Below, in pieces: positions 24,801 to 34,164 of a stretch of DNA of 64,000 bases. The translations under genes were made by a program, and so were the position numbers. The stretch is from Bemisia tabaci (Eukaryota > Arthropoda > Insecta > Hemiptera > Aleyrodidae), in the NCBI RefSeq assembly GCF_918797505.1, contig NC_092801.1, positions 7,192,001 through 7,256,000 on the forward strand. Direction: 5' to 3'. The notes below the pieces were generated by a model. It saw only the letters and a list, made by a program, of their open reading frames with translations. It was not told the DNA's origin and did not search any database. Numbering within the stretch: position 1 is the stretch's first letter; each line of letters begins with the position of its first letter.

Positions 24801-27800
24801 AGTTAACCTCAGCAATTTTCATTGCCTGAATAAAGTTCTATGTAAAATTTTACACAGGAAATGTGTATCAGAATGCTTTATCTTGTACCTCATCTAGTGG
24901 TCCGCTACCTTTGGGTGCACAATGAATCTAGTAATGAATTTTGTAGCATGGATGTTTCCAAGACGCAGCAATTAGCGGTAAAAGTGTTTTGTAGCCTTTT
25001 CATCTTGCCTTATTTACTTGGCTTGATAAGGAGACGTATGCAGGATATTGGTAGCAAGTGAAGCAAGATTTAAAGATACCAATGGAAATTCGTCTTGTAG
25101 AAAATTGAATCACTTTAATTAATGGTCTGCACCTTCATTTGCAGACGTATATTTACAGTAAGACCTCAATTTATCAAATCACACTCCAACGGATTCCGAG
25201 CTTTAAGAGATTGACTTTTCAGTCCTGTAAAATCCGATAAATAGACGCCTTATAGTAATTCTGATACTATGAATAGAAAACGCAACAGTTCCATGTATCT
25301 TTTCATCAATTCTCTTTTTCTTAGATCTGTGGCTGAGCCTGAGCCTTTTTTCATCCAAAAATTGTCTGATGTTGCTCAAACTTTTTAGTTTTTTATTTTC
25401 CTCTCTGATCTTCACTCATGGACTTATGTCTTTTAAAGTTTGTTGATGCAGAAAATCTAGAACGTACGATGGAAAAATCAAATCCAGACTTATACCATGC
25501 AAGCTGGTTGAAACTGTGCAAAAGCGAGTAAGTCACCTGCTTTACTTTATTTTTTATGTCGTTTAGAATGGAAAAGAGATCACTCAGATACAACAGGTAA
25601 AATGGACAGTTTTAACTGGAAACAGCTTTATTGTATTTCATTTTGCCGAATTTTCTTTCATGTTTTGTTTTTCTAATATTGAACTGTACCTTTTAACGCA
25701 TCTGAACTTTCTATGGGTTTACCCTAGATTATGAAGAATACCTTTACAAAATCTCAAGTTTCAGTGTTTCTTAGTTTCCTATTTATAAATAAAACATCAA
25801 AAAACATTTGGCAACATTTGATAAGTTAGGCTGACTCTAGTCAAATCTGTCCAAATCAAGGGTGCAAAACTGTTGCGACCAAGCAAACTCTCCAGTTGAG
25901 TTCCGTTGCAATGAAAATGTGAAGGCGGCCAAAAAGGGGTTTTTTAATTGTGGGGGCATCTGAAAAGGGAAAAAAATGTATAGGCAGTGCTGCTTTTTGT
26001 GGATGAAACTACTAAACGCGTTATTCTTTCAAATAGAAATCTCTGAGCGCATTAATTTTTGCTAAGGAAACCATGAATTGTTGGAATTATGCAACGAAAA
26101 TAGTCAAGTACACAGTCTTATGTCGACAGCAATGTATGTGATGAGAAGAAAGTCTCATGTGCTCAGCAATATGAAGGTATCCTTGAAATATGTGAAGGCC
26201 GCAAAATTTCTGCACCCCTAGTCCGACTAACGCTTCAGATTCCTCGTAAGTTTTGAAGTGGTGTCGAAAAGGAATAATTAAATTTTTTCAGTACAATACT
26301 AATAACATGGAAAGATTTCACTCTGTTTCAAGATTCATTTGCTGTTTTCCCTCTAACAACTTGTAGTGTTTCAAATTCACCAATGCCAACTTATTTTCTA
26401 AATATAGCAATCTTTTAACGAAGTATTAGCTGGATTGCATTTTGCAAAAAGGAACCACTAGCATTGCAATGTTGCCAAGATTGTGCAACTTCTTTTGTCT
26501 CGGAGGAAAAACCCGATTATCCATTCATAGTTTATATTTTACTTGCTAAAAACTGTAAATTCAAGACAAAAATTACCATCTAAATTTCATAGTTTTTCAC
26601 GATTTCCGCAATTTTATTGCAAAAGATGAAGTTGCACAATCTTAGCATCATTGCAATGCTAGTGGTTCCTTTTTGCAAAATGCAATTCAGCTACTAAAGC
26701 TTAAAAAACTGAATTTTTAATAAATGACAGCCAAAATCAAATTTTTGACTTATTTTCTAAATTGCTAGAACATCTTCATTCTGAAATCTCATTCAAGTAG
26801 TTGAAAAATATTCTTAAGTTGAGTAAGTTGTTTAATCCACTGTTTCTTTCCAGCGGAGTCATTGTTCCTGGCGGTTTTGGTAAGCGAGGAATGGAGGGAA
26901 AAATAGAGACCTGCAAATGGTGCAGAACCGCAAAAAAGCCGTTCCTAGGAATTTGCCTTGGCATGCATGCAGCTGTGATTGAATTCTCTAGGTAGAACAC
27001 ATTCATATTTTCCTACCTTTTATTTTACAATTTCTGCTCCAATACCTCTTATACCTCAAACTATTATGGTCACTGGTCAGCTCTGTGAGCATCATATGGT
27101 CCACTGGACAAGGTCTGATTTAGAAACATATCGATGGCCAAAGTGCAAAACTGTGTTTCTTCATCACAATGTCCCATAAATTGTCCGTTCCTATTTTATT
27201 TTCTGAAGAAAAAGAAGTCAACTATAGAGCTTGAAACAGGATGCCGAGCATCCAGGAAAATTGGGAAAAGTCAGGGAATTTCGTCAACGGTCAGGGAAAA
27301 CCCGGTCAACGGGTTCGGGGAACGGTCAAAAATTGTATCTACGACAAGCCAGCTGATCGCGTCGTTGTGCCAACATTTTGAGCACATTAATTAAGTGCCC
27401 CTAGGTTATCATAAAGAAGTCATGGAATTTCATCAGGAAAAGTGAGGGAATGATAAAATGAAATTTTGCTAGCCATCCTGATGAAATGTTTACAGATTAT
27501 CCTGCTAACAGAGAAGACAAATCAAGGGTTTTCAAAAAATTACATACATATATTTAGCGAATTTTTGCGATCCAATATATTTCACCGTTGAATGATATTC
27601 GACGATTGCGCATTTTTTCAAATAATTTTTGACTTCTTCGTCGGTCTCACCGGCGACCAATGAAATCCATCAATTTGAAATTTCGAATTCACCTTGGGAC
27701 TTGAATTCTATTTTTGAATTGATGCAATCCATGCCAGAAACTTCATCCTTCACCAGAATTTTTTTTTCGTCATTTCTCTCTGTTTTTGTATTTTGTCAAA

Positions 27801-30800
27801 TCAAGTCTGGTGTTTTTGCAACTTGCTGTGTCTTAGTGTTCCGCGCGCTCTTATTTTCATCTTAATTTCATTTTAAAAAAAAATCTAAACTCTGATCGGC
27901 TCCTGCTATCACCGATCATCGGCATCACTCAGTGCTGATCAATTCGTTTGATGAATGATATTCGATCGCGAATATTCGCTTATTATTTATCATTTAAAAA
28001 AAGTATGACAGGAAGTCTGCAATGCTGTAAGCGGAGGTGCAAGGTTTTGCAATTTGGCCATTGATATATCACATGTTTTCTTCAAAATCTTGCGCAGAAA
28101 ATGACTCTAGTAACAGAAAGTAAAAACCAGCACAGGGCACACTACAGTAACCACAAGCAGTAACAGGGTAGAAATCAGCGCCTGAACCAGGTATTGCCAA
28201 GTATTTTCTGCTAGGTAACTTGTCGCAGGCAAGAGTTGAATGAATTCCAAATACTGATTTAAGCTGCAGAATTCTGCGTTGCCTCGAGGGAAGTCAGTCA
28301 AGTTCATTCAAAAGCAGGCTTCAGAAATTCACACTTTTTTTAATTCCCATGAAGTTTTATTTTCAGTGTTGTTTGATTCTCATTGTTGTATTCTGCACAA
28401 ATTTGTAACTTCCATTGTTTTGACCACTGGCTCACTATCGCCATCTTCATGATAATATAAATAAATATGTAAAAAAACAGGGAAAAACCAGGGATCATAA
28501 TTAAACCAGATCAAATAATAAACCAAATCTCAAAAAATTCTCTTGTTTTATTTGATTTCAGAAACATGTTAGGTTTAGCGGGTGCAAGTTCTACCGAAAT
28601 GGATCCAAGAACTATCCATCCTGTGATTTCAGACATGCCCGGACACACTAACGTTGATTTGGGTGGAACCATGAGGTTGGGCAAAATGAAAACAGTCTTC
28701 TCCAGCAACCATCCAGATTCAATCATGTGTAAGTAGAGTACTTATTGAACTAATATTATTAATAAGGCGCTCTTATAGCGCCTCTGTGCGCTCTGCGACA
28801 CCCAACCGCCACCGACAGCAATCTTGCCAGAGCTCCTCTGGCAGATCACATCTCCTCATTTCCTGCCTTACTCCCTCAATCCACGATTTGGCAGGGTGTC
28901 CTCTACGTTTTCTACCAGGGAGGACCCAATCCAGAACCTTCTTAGGCATTCTATCATCTGGCATCTATGACAGTGGGATTTTAGTCACTATTCCTCTTAC
29001 ATCTGACCTTCTTCAGCAAAATCATTCCCAAAGCAATTTTTGACAAAAAATATGAAGCATAAGAATTTTAAGGAAACTTGTGTTTGAATATTTGAAGTAT
29101 TCTATTGTCAGTATTTAATTCTGGAAACAAAAATACCAAACCCGAAGTAGAGGGCCGATCTAAGAGTCTAATAGAAAGGTGGCAAGGTATGGGAGAGGAT
29201 GTAATAATGCTCGCGACACAAGACAAAGATCAGCATTTAGTTTGAGATCAGGATGTACACTATTTAAGAATAGTTTAGACTTAACTGAAAAACGCTCGAA
29301 AATGCGGGAGGAGTGTACCACGGGTTTCTAGGTTGAAAAGTTGGAAATGGACCAAGTATCAAATGAAGCTCTAGTATTTAAAGGGGAATTGACATCACAT
29401 CATAAATCATGCTGGTTGTTGCCTTTTTCTCATTGGAGAGCTCTGCTCTCGGTTGTCTATAATCTTGTCGATCAAGTAATCATCATAAAATTGATATTAT
29501 TGGATAGGGCTGTGCAAATAGTGAATTTTCCGAACGAAGCGAATAGCGAATAATTTCGGCAACTATTCGCAAATAGCGAAGCGAATAACGAATAATTTAA
29601 GTCAATTATTCGCAGCTACAAATAGTAAAACGAATAATTGGAAATGACTTTTCTAACTGAAAATTCGCGAATATTAGAAAAGTCCACAAAAAAAATGTGA
29701 CTAATTTTTAAGAATTTTCCATTTGCTCATACGCTTGCACAGAAAACAATGAAATGCTATGATAGTAGCCTAGGCTGTTAAGAATTTGTTCGAAGATCTC
29801 TGGATGCTGGCTTGACTGTCCCTGCAGTTACCTATGCATTTCCAGGATTTGAAGGTAACTGCGCAGGCAGTCAAGCTAGTATCGAAGGATCACTAGACAC
29901 ATTTTAGTATTTTATTTTTTTCACTGTAAATAAAAATGTGTTGAAGAACTTTTTTTTTCAATTTCAGAAATTTCTGTGTCTTTCAATCCTTAATTTGGGC
30001 TCTTTGCTTATTCCCCCAATCGCAATCGCGCTCGCTGTTCGTAAACTCGGCAAAGTCGGTAAAGATCAAAGGAGATCCGCCGTTTGCGATGTCTCGGGTG
30101 GAAGCGGAAGCCTTGCGTAGGTCCTCGCAACGTTTCACGATTGCCACTCGGAAATTCGTTATTTTTGATGGCGCGAATGTTTGAAAATTCATTCCTTGTG
30201 ACAGCACGAAAATTTGAAAATGTCAGTTCAAAAATTCACTATTCGCGACAGCGCGATTATTCGCAATTTGCGAATAGTGCGCGAGGCAGACAAAGCGAAT
30301 ATTCGCCGAATATTCGCGGCGCGAATAGTCGGAATTGCGAATATTCGCACAGCCCTATTATTGGATAAAGAGGTTGATGTACTGAAATTGGAATGGAAAA
30401 AAGACTTAAAGTTAGAAGACTGAATAACTGAAATGAACAAATATATAATAACAAGAAAATTAAAAAATTGGGACTGAAAAATTATTGGGAACTGTTGGCA
30501 TTTATGTTCAATAGCTTTCAAGATTTTTGGAAAATTGTATGATTTCTAACATAATAGTCAAGTCTATGGATTTTTGTATTTTTATCTCTTTTTACAATAC
30601 CCAAATCCAATGTGAGGTTTCAATTTCTCTATTCGACACTCAGATTTAACCATCGTAGTTGTTTTTATTCCAGTGAAACTTTATGGAAGCAAAGAGTCTA
30701 TCAAAGAAAGGCACAGGCATAGGTACGAAGTCAATCCAGATTATATAAAAAAACTCGAGGCAAATGGATTGAAGTTTGTCGGTAAGCGATCAGTTTTTTA

Positions 30801-33800
30801 TCTCTATTTTACCTGTAAGTTTAAGTTGATTGCAACTATTTAACCCATTGACTTATGATTTAATTTGACCCTGCCGGGCCAGGAATTACGATTTAATTTG
30901 GCAAAAATCAGCAACTTTGAACACTTCAAAATAATCCAGAAATTATTTCTCAGAGGATGAAAATTGACAAACTAAGCATTCACAATACAACGTTTGAGAA
31001 AAATGGTGAAAACTTTGAACACAATGATTTTTTTATGTTGGTTTATAGCTGTCAAAATCGCAAAATCAGCAAAAATCAGAAAATTTTGAGGTTATTCCAT
31101 GTGCAAACGCACAGTAATATGAAAATACCGTAACAAAACAAGAAATTACCGTACACAATAAGTCATAGGGGGGCCACACTACTCATATAAACATTGATGA
31201 GAACGCAATCTACCGGAGAATTGCCGAAATAACACAAACAATCGGCGGACGGCTCTGAGCCGTCATTTCAGAGCTGGCCCAGCGCTGCGATGACGGCTGG
31301 GAGCCGTCATTTTAAGTCAATGGGTTAAACGCAAAGGAGAGAGTTAACTTTGAGAGTGGGACTGTATCCAAGAAAATTTGCTATCATTGAGCTTTGTTGC
31401 TCCCAAGACCTGAAAAAATCTACAGACATCCAAGGATCATGCTAATTGATATTAATTTGAAACAGAAGCTCCATGTTCTCCGAATTAAACAAATAACACT
31501 AACTGCTTTCTTTCAGGAACTGACGAAGCCCTAGAACGCATGGAAATTATGGAGCTTGACAGCAAGGTACACCCATACTACGTTGCGACGCAATTTCATC
31601 CTGAGTACCTCAGTCGGCCTATGAAGTCATCGCCGCCTTTCCTTGGTTTGATTCTAGCCGCCGGTGGGAAATTAAACAGTTATCTCAATGAAGGGTGTAC
31701 GCTATCATTTACTGACACAATATGTAAGTATCTCTCATGATTAACTTAACTTCTAGTTATGGATACTTCTTGAAGGAGATGAATGAACCAAAAAACATGT
31801 CGCAGGCAAATAGTAAAATCCGACATTTTGTCAAATGCCGAGACAAATAGTCAAATATTCCAACTTAGTTTGAAATTGTGATTATTTTCCTAATTTTACA
31901 CAAAATAATTCATTGCTCTTGTGAGAAAAAATTCTCAGTAAAAAATTGCATCACACAAAAGTATTTTAAACGATTTCTAGCCTCTGAACAGCCATTTACC
32001 TTGAAATTTTCAGCATGTCGTAAAATTAAGAAGTTTCGGAATTTTAACATTTGAAAATACAAGAAGCAATTTAAGAGGAAGAGACAAAAAGAGTTCGAAG
32101 GTTTCATGAGTTATTCTTCCAAAAATATTGAAAACTCGTGAGCTCTTCGCCGAAAATTCACAAAATTTTGTAAATTGTCAAAATCTGCCTAGGCATTTGA
32201 CAAAATGCCTGATTTCACTATTTGCCTGCGACACATATATTACGCAGTGTTAGACTCACTTGAGCGTAGATTTTATAACAGGCGCCTGTCATAAATTCTA
32301 CGCTCAAGTGAGTCTAACAGTACATAATAAACGTTTTTTGAACTATTGTTTGTGTGTGTCTCCAAAACTTTTTTTGAGATAAATGAAAGCTTAGTGTAAT
32401 TGCATTAAATCCAAAAGAACACTTTCTCGGCAAAAAAGAATAGAAAAAGCAGAAAGTTTTTGACGATGAGTTTAATCAAACATTAGGAAAAATGATGTAA
32501 AGATGGTATGATTCCCAAAAATAGTCAAAACTCATGGAGTTTTCTTGTAAGAAATTAGGTCTGAGGGATTCTCTTCAAATCTAGTACACTGCCTTGGTCG
32601 TTGAATTTACATTCTTGGAATTCTTAGAAGGTTAATTCAACGTTCTCAAAAAGTGAAATCAACAAAGAGAATGGCCTCTACAATACGTAGTGCCATTACA
32701 TAACTTTAGCATTCTGACAGGTAAATTAAAGTAAAGCTTTGATGTGACAACTTTTTTGCATTGACAAATTTTTTTTCATGGTTTCAAAAAATCTCTATCC
32801 TCTCATTTCTCAACGTAAATTAAATTTTATCACTCTGCTGTTAAAGTGTAATATGAATCGGTAATTTTTCCTGTTTGTAATCATTTTGTTTTCATATTTT
32901 ATTCCCACCAATTTTGCAAGTAATATTGTCAAGGATTAAGGGAGAGGGAGTGTACACAAAACTGGAAAATACCGAATATTGCAGAAATTTTATATTGGAC
33001 TAAAATCGGGTTTCCCATCGTCTCAGATTTAATGAATTCTCTTGCCAGTCCCTAGAAATTTGTTATATCAAAGTTTTACTCAGTGTTTGAAACTCAGCAT
33101 GAAGTCTTAGCAGCCATGTGGCCTGCAACTTTTTTTCTCAGGGGCCAAAATGAAAGATTGCCCTCTCGAAATGCCTTGAGTCAGGAATACGCCGGAAAAC
33201 CCCAAAAATGGAGTTTAATAACGATTTTCTTAGCAGCCATACTTGGCCGCTAGTTTCATTTCTTAGCGGCCAAAGGCGATTTCCTACCGGCAAATTGCTG
33301 TTTGGCCGGCGGGTGTTTCAAACACTGGGTTTACTGTATCTCTTTTTCTCCACAAAGCGGGGACAATGCTTCAATATTTCTTTGATAACAATACCAGTTG
33401 ATCATCCTGCTCATGTTGATAGCTATTTCAACACTTGAAAGAATGGACTTCTAGACCAGGTACGAATTTAAGTAATCTGATACATGTTTCTTACCCAGAA
33501 TTTCACGTAGAACATGATTCACACAACGAAATTTACTGAAACTAACTCCTAACGAAGATAATAACGTTTTTATTTCATATTGGTTACCAGGAATTTGAAC
33601 TGCCCGCTCACAAGAAACTCAAAGCTCTACATGAGTCAAATCGTGCCCTACAACGGTTTCAGCAAGCTTCTCAACCGAGCAATATTCATTTCCCGCCATG
33701 TATTTTTCAAACTATCAGCAACTTCCCATAGCTGAGCCAAAGCGTCAAGATTGAGGTTGCCAGATTTTTATATTGCAGAGACAGTCATGATAACGTGCAG

Positions 33801-34164
33801 CGCGCGATGTGAATCACGTAGAGCATTGAGTTTTTATGAGCGGGTGGTTTGAATTCACGAATCAAGAATCATTAAATATCTTCTTAAGGAGTTAATTTTG
33901 GTAATTTTTGTTGTGTGCATCGTGTTCTACAAGAAATTTTAGTTACAAAACATGTATCAGAATGCTGAAATTCGTACCTTGTCTAGTGGTCCATTATTTT
34001 GTCATTCAACTTTATTTCCAATGTTCCTTTCAGTTGGAGAGTCTCAAGTATCCTCCACTACCTCCGCAGGCAGCGAGAGTAGCCCTTCGTTGCATGTCAT
34101 GTCTCAGCCTTCAGCTTCAGAAAAAGTTACGAGTTCCCTATCCGATCTTCACATCCCGATCTAG
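15733..34164 (+). CDS. CTPS: CTP synthase, complete 12-exon gene (620 aa)
   Basis: CTP synthase aminates UTP to CTP using glutamine and ATP, the last step of de novo pyrimidine nucleotide synthesis; the animal enzyme is cytosolic and can form filaments. Coding exons: 15733-15898, 18131-18301, 20137-20369, 21760-21924, 22608-22762, 24529-24661, 25439-25527, 26854-26991, 28562-28728, 30674-30781, 31517-31723, 34034-34164. All introns are GT..AG, phases are consistent, and the sum is 1,863 nt. The N-terminal synthetase domain begins [13 protein letters not shown] with its P-loop and includes [17 protein letters not shown]. The C-terminal class I glutaminase domain has nucleophile Cys405 in GICLGM and His536/Glu538 in QFHPEYL. 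The tail is Ser-rich, as in human CTPS1 (591 aa). The length excess comes mostly from the exon 3 loop and the tail. The large introns are filled with transposons. Confidence 0.95.
16210..16904. mobile_element. Foldback MITE (GTCACCTTC family) split by a TTAA element
   Basis: The left end GTCACCTTCTGGCCGAAG and right end GGCCGGAAGGTGAC are inverted. The same family occurs uninterrupted at 37,132-37,373 (242 bp). After subtracting the inserted TTAA element (440 bp plus one TTAA) this copy is about 251 bp, matching its relative. It lies in CTPS intron 1. Confidence 0.85.
16417..16864. mobile_element. Hairpin MITE with TTAA target duplication, nested
   Basis: A near-perfect palindrome of 440 bp (16,421-16,860) starts GGTGATTCGATGGACGCC and ends with its reverse complement. 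It is flanked on both sides by TTAA (16,417-16,420 and 16,861-16,864). The centre is near 16,640. TTAA duplications are typical of the piggyBac superfamily, but these termini do not begin with the usual CCC, so the superfamily is tentative. It is inserted in an older foldback element. Confidence 0.85.
17540..17624 (+). mobile_element. Possible retroposon 3' end with (GAATCT)n tail
   Basis: An AT-rich stretch with ATTAATAAAATGAATCTG runs into about four copies of the hexamer GAATCT (17,601-17,624). Short hexamer tails of this kind are common at the 3' ends of non-LTR retrotransposons. No coding relic was found upstream, so the type is uncertain. Confidence 0.4.
17666..18175 (+). repeat. 255-bp tandem duplication across the intron 1/exon 2 border
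   Basis: Positions 17,666-17,920 and 17,921-18,175 are direct tandem copies (TCTCCATCAAATGAAGTCTG starts both) with only a few differences. The unit carries the end of intron 1, its splice acceptor and the first 45 nt of exon 2. Only the downstream copy continues into full exon 2. Confidence 0.93.
17876..17934 (+). pseudogene. Truncated duplicate of CTPS exon 2 start
   Basis: An acceptor TTTCAG precedes GTGAAGTCTATGTCC and reads [15 protein letters not shown] in the exon 2 frame. It then runs into the second duplicate copy, giving FSIK and a TGA at 17,932-17,934. A conserved Asp (EVDLD in the true exon) is Tyr here. No donor site follows closely. If used, it would truncate the protein after about 75 residues, so it is either silent or a poison exon. 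Confidence 0.8.
18131..18301 (+). CDS. CTPS: CTPS exon 2 (residues 56-113)
   Basis: Encodes [19 protein letters not shown] through YLGKTVQ, the conserved synthetase segment with acidic metal-binding residues. Acceptor TTTCAG, donor AAG|GTAAGG, phase 1 at both ends. It differs from the second copy at 57,512-57,682 by three synonymous changes. Confidence 0.95.
18352..18563. other. Intron 2 block absent from the second CTPS copy
   Basis: These 212 bases are replaced by 83 unrelated bases at 57,733-57,815 in the second copy, while both flanks match closely. It is an indel or replacement, perhaps a transposon insertion in one copy. No terminal repeats were recognised. Confidence 0.7.
19045..19385. 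mobile_element. Foldback MITE with AGGGCTTT ends
   Basis: The left end AGGGCTTTTTTTCT and right end AAAGAAAGCCCT are inverted. The arms share GCGGATCGCAGTGGAACGC, inverted between the sides. The internal sequence is rich in GGATCG and GTTCC motifs. It is 341 bp with no coding capacity and is duplicated at 58,301-58,641. Confidence 0.8.
20137..20369 (+). CDS. CTPS: CTPS exon 3 (residues 113-190)
   Basis: Encodes [15 protein letters not shown], a loop with [13 protein letters not shown] a few residues longer than in human CTPS1, then [16 protein letters not shown] and HVSYVPQ. Acceptor ATTAG, donor CAA|GTAAGT, phase 1 to phase 0. Confidence 0.95.
20718..20835. mobile_element. Dispersed repeat, AAAGTATGACAGG family
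   Basis: Contains GGGAGTTTTCATGAATGG followed by AAAGTATGACAGAAATTCTG. The same two blocks in the same order occur at 55,785-55,940, and partial copies occur at 23,025-23,180 and 28,000-28,080. It is an old interspersed element of unknown type. Confidence 0.6.
21289..21417. mobile_element. Short foldback MITE, TTTTGCAATTAGGAAC ends
   Basis: ACATTTTGCAATTAGGAACT on the left is inverted as AGTTCCTAATTGCAAAAAAT on the right; the interior includes TTTCCTTACGCCCAGAAG. It is one of six related loci in the window and lies in CTPS intron 3. Confidence 0.8.
21760..21924 (+). CDS. CTPS: CTPS exon 4 (residues 191-245)
   Basis: Encodes [19 protein letters not shown] and [20 protein letters not shown], the conserved EQKTKPTQ(N/H)SV region at the UTP/CTP site. 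Acceptor TTTACAG, donor GAG|GTAGAT, phase 0 at both ends. Confidence 0.94.
22107..22372. mobile_element. Foldback repeat, AAAACGCTGTATGAAC family
   Basis: Outer blocks GTACTAAGGAAGAACCCC and GTTCATACAGCGTTTTTCC are inverted relatives, and an inner palindrome pairs ATATTCATAA with TTATGAATAT. A related pair lies at 51,748-51,860. It is in CTPS intron 4. Confidence 0.55.
22608..22762 (+). CDS. CTPS: CTPS exon 5 (residues 246-297)
   Basis: Encodes [20 protein letters not shown] and the linker up to NWHTLVEK, matching the family segment VICVHDVSSIYRVPLLL. Acceptor AACAG, donor GAAAA|GTAAGT, phase 0 to phase 2. Confidence 0.94.
23025..23180. mobile_element. Dispersed repeat copy, AAAGTATGACAGG family (diverged)
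   Basis: Contains AGTTTTCAAGAAATTATG, TGTACGACAAAAAGTCTGC and TTTTGCCATCGATAC in the order seen at 55,785-55,940. Diverged, in CTPS intron 5. Confidence 0.5.
23718..23923 (-). mobile_element. tRNA-derived SINE (minus strand)
   Basis: Read on the minus strand, the element starts GGCCTCCTATGGTGTAGTGA (A-box-like) and has a B-box-like CCGGCTTCAATTCCCGG about 45 bases later, then an unrelated body, and ends in a poly-A tail (23 T on the plus strand, 23,718-23,740). That is the classic tRNA-SINE layout. The tRNA part is not a folded functional tRNA. In CTPS intron 5, repeated in the second copy. Confidence 0.8.
24529..24661 (+). CDS. CTPS: CTPS exon 6 (residues 297-341)
   Basis: Encodes [19 protein letters not shown] and [16 protein letters not shown], the start of the glutaminase domain. 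Acceptor TTTTAG, donor CAG|GTAATA, phase 2 to phase 0. Confidence 0.95.
24740..24925. mobile_element. Dispersed repeat shared with intron 11
   Basis: GTGTATCAGAATGC and CTAGTGGTCC blocks, preceded by TAGGAGTTAA, recur in the same order at 33,815-34,010. The two copies are diverged and no termini were defined. Confidence 0.5.
25439..25527 (+). CDS. CTPS: CTPS exon 7 (residues 342-371)
   Basis: Encodes [20 protein letters not shown] and ASWLKLCKS. Acceptor TTTTAAAG, donor GCGA|GTAAGT, phase 0 to phase 2. This is the least conserved exon, as in other CTP synthases at this position. Confidence 0.92.
26427..26693. mobile_element. Foldback MITE, GCAAAAAGGAACCACTAG ends
   Basis: TAGCTGGATTGCATTTTGC continuing AAAAAGGAACCACTAG is inverted at the right end. 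The arms extend through a GTTGCACAATCTT inverted pair. It is 267 bp in CTPS intron 7 and a larger relative of the elements at 36,409, 39,117 and 52,308. Confidence 0.85.
26854..26991 (+). CDS. CTPS: CTPS exon 8, glutaminase nucleophile (residues 371-417)
   Basis: Encodes [18 protein letters not shown], the oxyanion-hole region, and [18 protein letters not shown] with nucleophile Cys405 (human Cys399). Acceptor TTCCAG, donor AG|GTAGAA, phase 2 at both ends. Confidence 0.96.
27237..27480. mobile_element. GTCAGGGAA-type repeat with CAGGATG ends
   Basis: Starts CAGGATGC and ends GCTAGCCATCCTG, with internal GTCAGGGAATTT and GGTCAGGGAAAA runs. It resembles the larger element at 44,577-45,066 in its repeated GTCAGGGAA motif. 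In CTPS intron 8. Confidence 0.5.
28000..28080. mobile_element. Dispersed repeat copy, AAAGTATGACAGG family
   Basis: AAAGTATGACAGGAAGTCTG followed by CGGAGGTGCAAGGTTTTGC matches the copies at 55,866 and 20,781. Confidence 0.55.
28562..28728 (+). CDS. CTPS: CTPS exon 9 (residues 417-473)
   Basis: Encodes [43 protein letters not shown] and HPDSIM. Acceptor ATTTCAG, donor T|GTAAGT, phase 2 to phase 1. Confidence 0.95.
28773..28967 (-). mobile_element. Non-LTR retrotransposon relic (RT C-terminal end)
   Basis: On the minus strand the frame reads [20 protein letters not shown], then [16 protein letters not shown] and [15 protein letters not shown] before a stop. This pattern (RMPKK..W, GRRRRGRP..W...V, WR..V) is typical of the 3' end of reverse transcriptase ORFs in RTE/Jockey-like elements. 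Only about 64 codons remain. In CTPS intron 9. Confidence 0.7.
29505..30357. mobile_element. Non-autonomous hAT-like element with 8-bp target duplication
   Basis: Ends are TAGGGCTGTGC and GCACAGCCCTA. The 8-bp TTATTGGA flanks both sides exactly (29,497-29,504 and 30,358-30,365). The subterminal regions carry many copies of AATAGCGAA/ATTCGC motifs. It is 853 bp with no transposase ORF. Eight-bp duplications and TAGGGCTGTGC-like termini are hallmarks of the hAT superfamily. In CTPS intron 9. Confidence 0.92.
30674..30781 (+). CDS. CTPS: CTPS exon 10 (residues 473-509)
   Basis: Encodes [19 protein letters not shown] and [17 protein letters not shown], with the invariant ERHRHR(Y/F)EVNP motif. 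Acceptor TTCCAG, donor G|GTAAGC, phase 1 at both ends. Confidence 0.96.
30840..31328. mobile_element. piggyBac-like MITE with TTAA target duplications
   Basis: TTAA (30,840-30,843) is followed by CCCATTGACTTA, and the right end TAAGTCAATGGG is followed by TTAA (31,325-31,328). Terminal CCC/GGG next to a duplicated TTAA is the piggyBac signature. The element is 481 bp, non-coding, with GACGGCT/AGCCGTC hairpins near its right end. In CTPS intron 10. Confidence 0.85.
31517..31723 (+). CDS. CTPS: CTPS exon 11, catalytic His/Glu (residues 509-578)
   Basis: Encodes [36 protein letters not shown] and the end of the glutaminase fold. His536 and Glu538 complete the triad with Cys405. Acceptor TTTCAG, donor T|GTAAGT, phase 1 at both ends. 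Confidence 0.96.
31798..32233. mobile_element. Foldback MITE, TGTCGCAGGCAAATAGT ends
   Basis: TGTCGCAGGCAAATAGT at the left is inverted as ACTATTTGCCTGCGACA at the right, and both arms continue with GACATTTTGTCAAATGCC-like sequence. It is about 436 bp in CTPS intron 11. Confidence 0.85.
32248..32319. repeat. 72-bp near-perfect palindrome
   Basis: TGTTAGACTCACTTGAGCG through the centre GGCGCC to CGCTCAAGTGAGTCTAACA, with two or three arm mismatches. It starts 15 bases past the end of the neighbouring foldback element. Its identity is unknown; it could be a very short hairpin transposon or a residue of one. Confidence 0.85.
33815..34010. mobile_element. Dispersed repeat shared with intron 6
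   Basis: AAGGAGTTAA, CATGTATCAGAATGC and CTAGTGGTCC recur in the order seen at 24,740-24,925. It ends a few dozen bases before the last CTPS exon. Confidence 0.5.
34034..34164 (+). CDS. CTPS: CTPS exon 12, Ser-rich C-terminal tail (residues 578-620)
   Basis: Acceptor CTTTCAG at the expected phase 1 gives [20 protein letters not shown] and a further Ser-rich stretch ending SDLHIPI, then TAG at 34,162-34,164. Sequence similarity is low, but the position, phase and Ser-rich SSP-containing character match the regulatory tail of animal CTP synthases, which is phosphorylated in the human enzyme. Confidence 0.8.
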
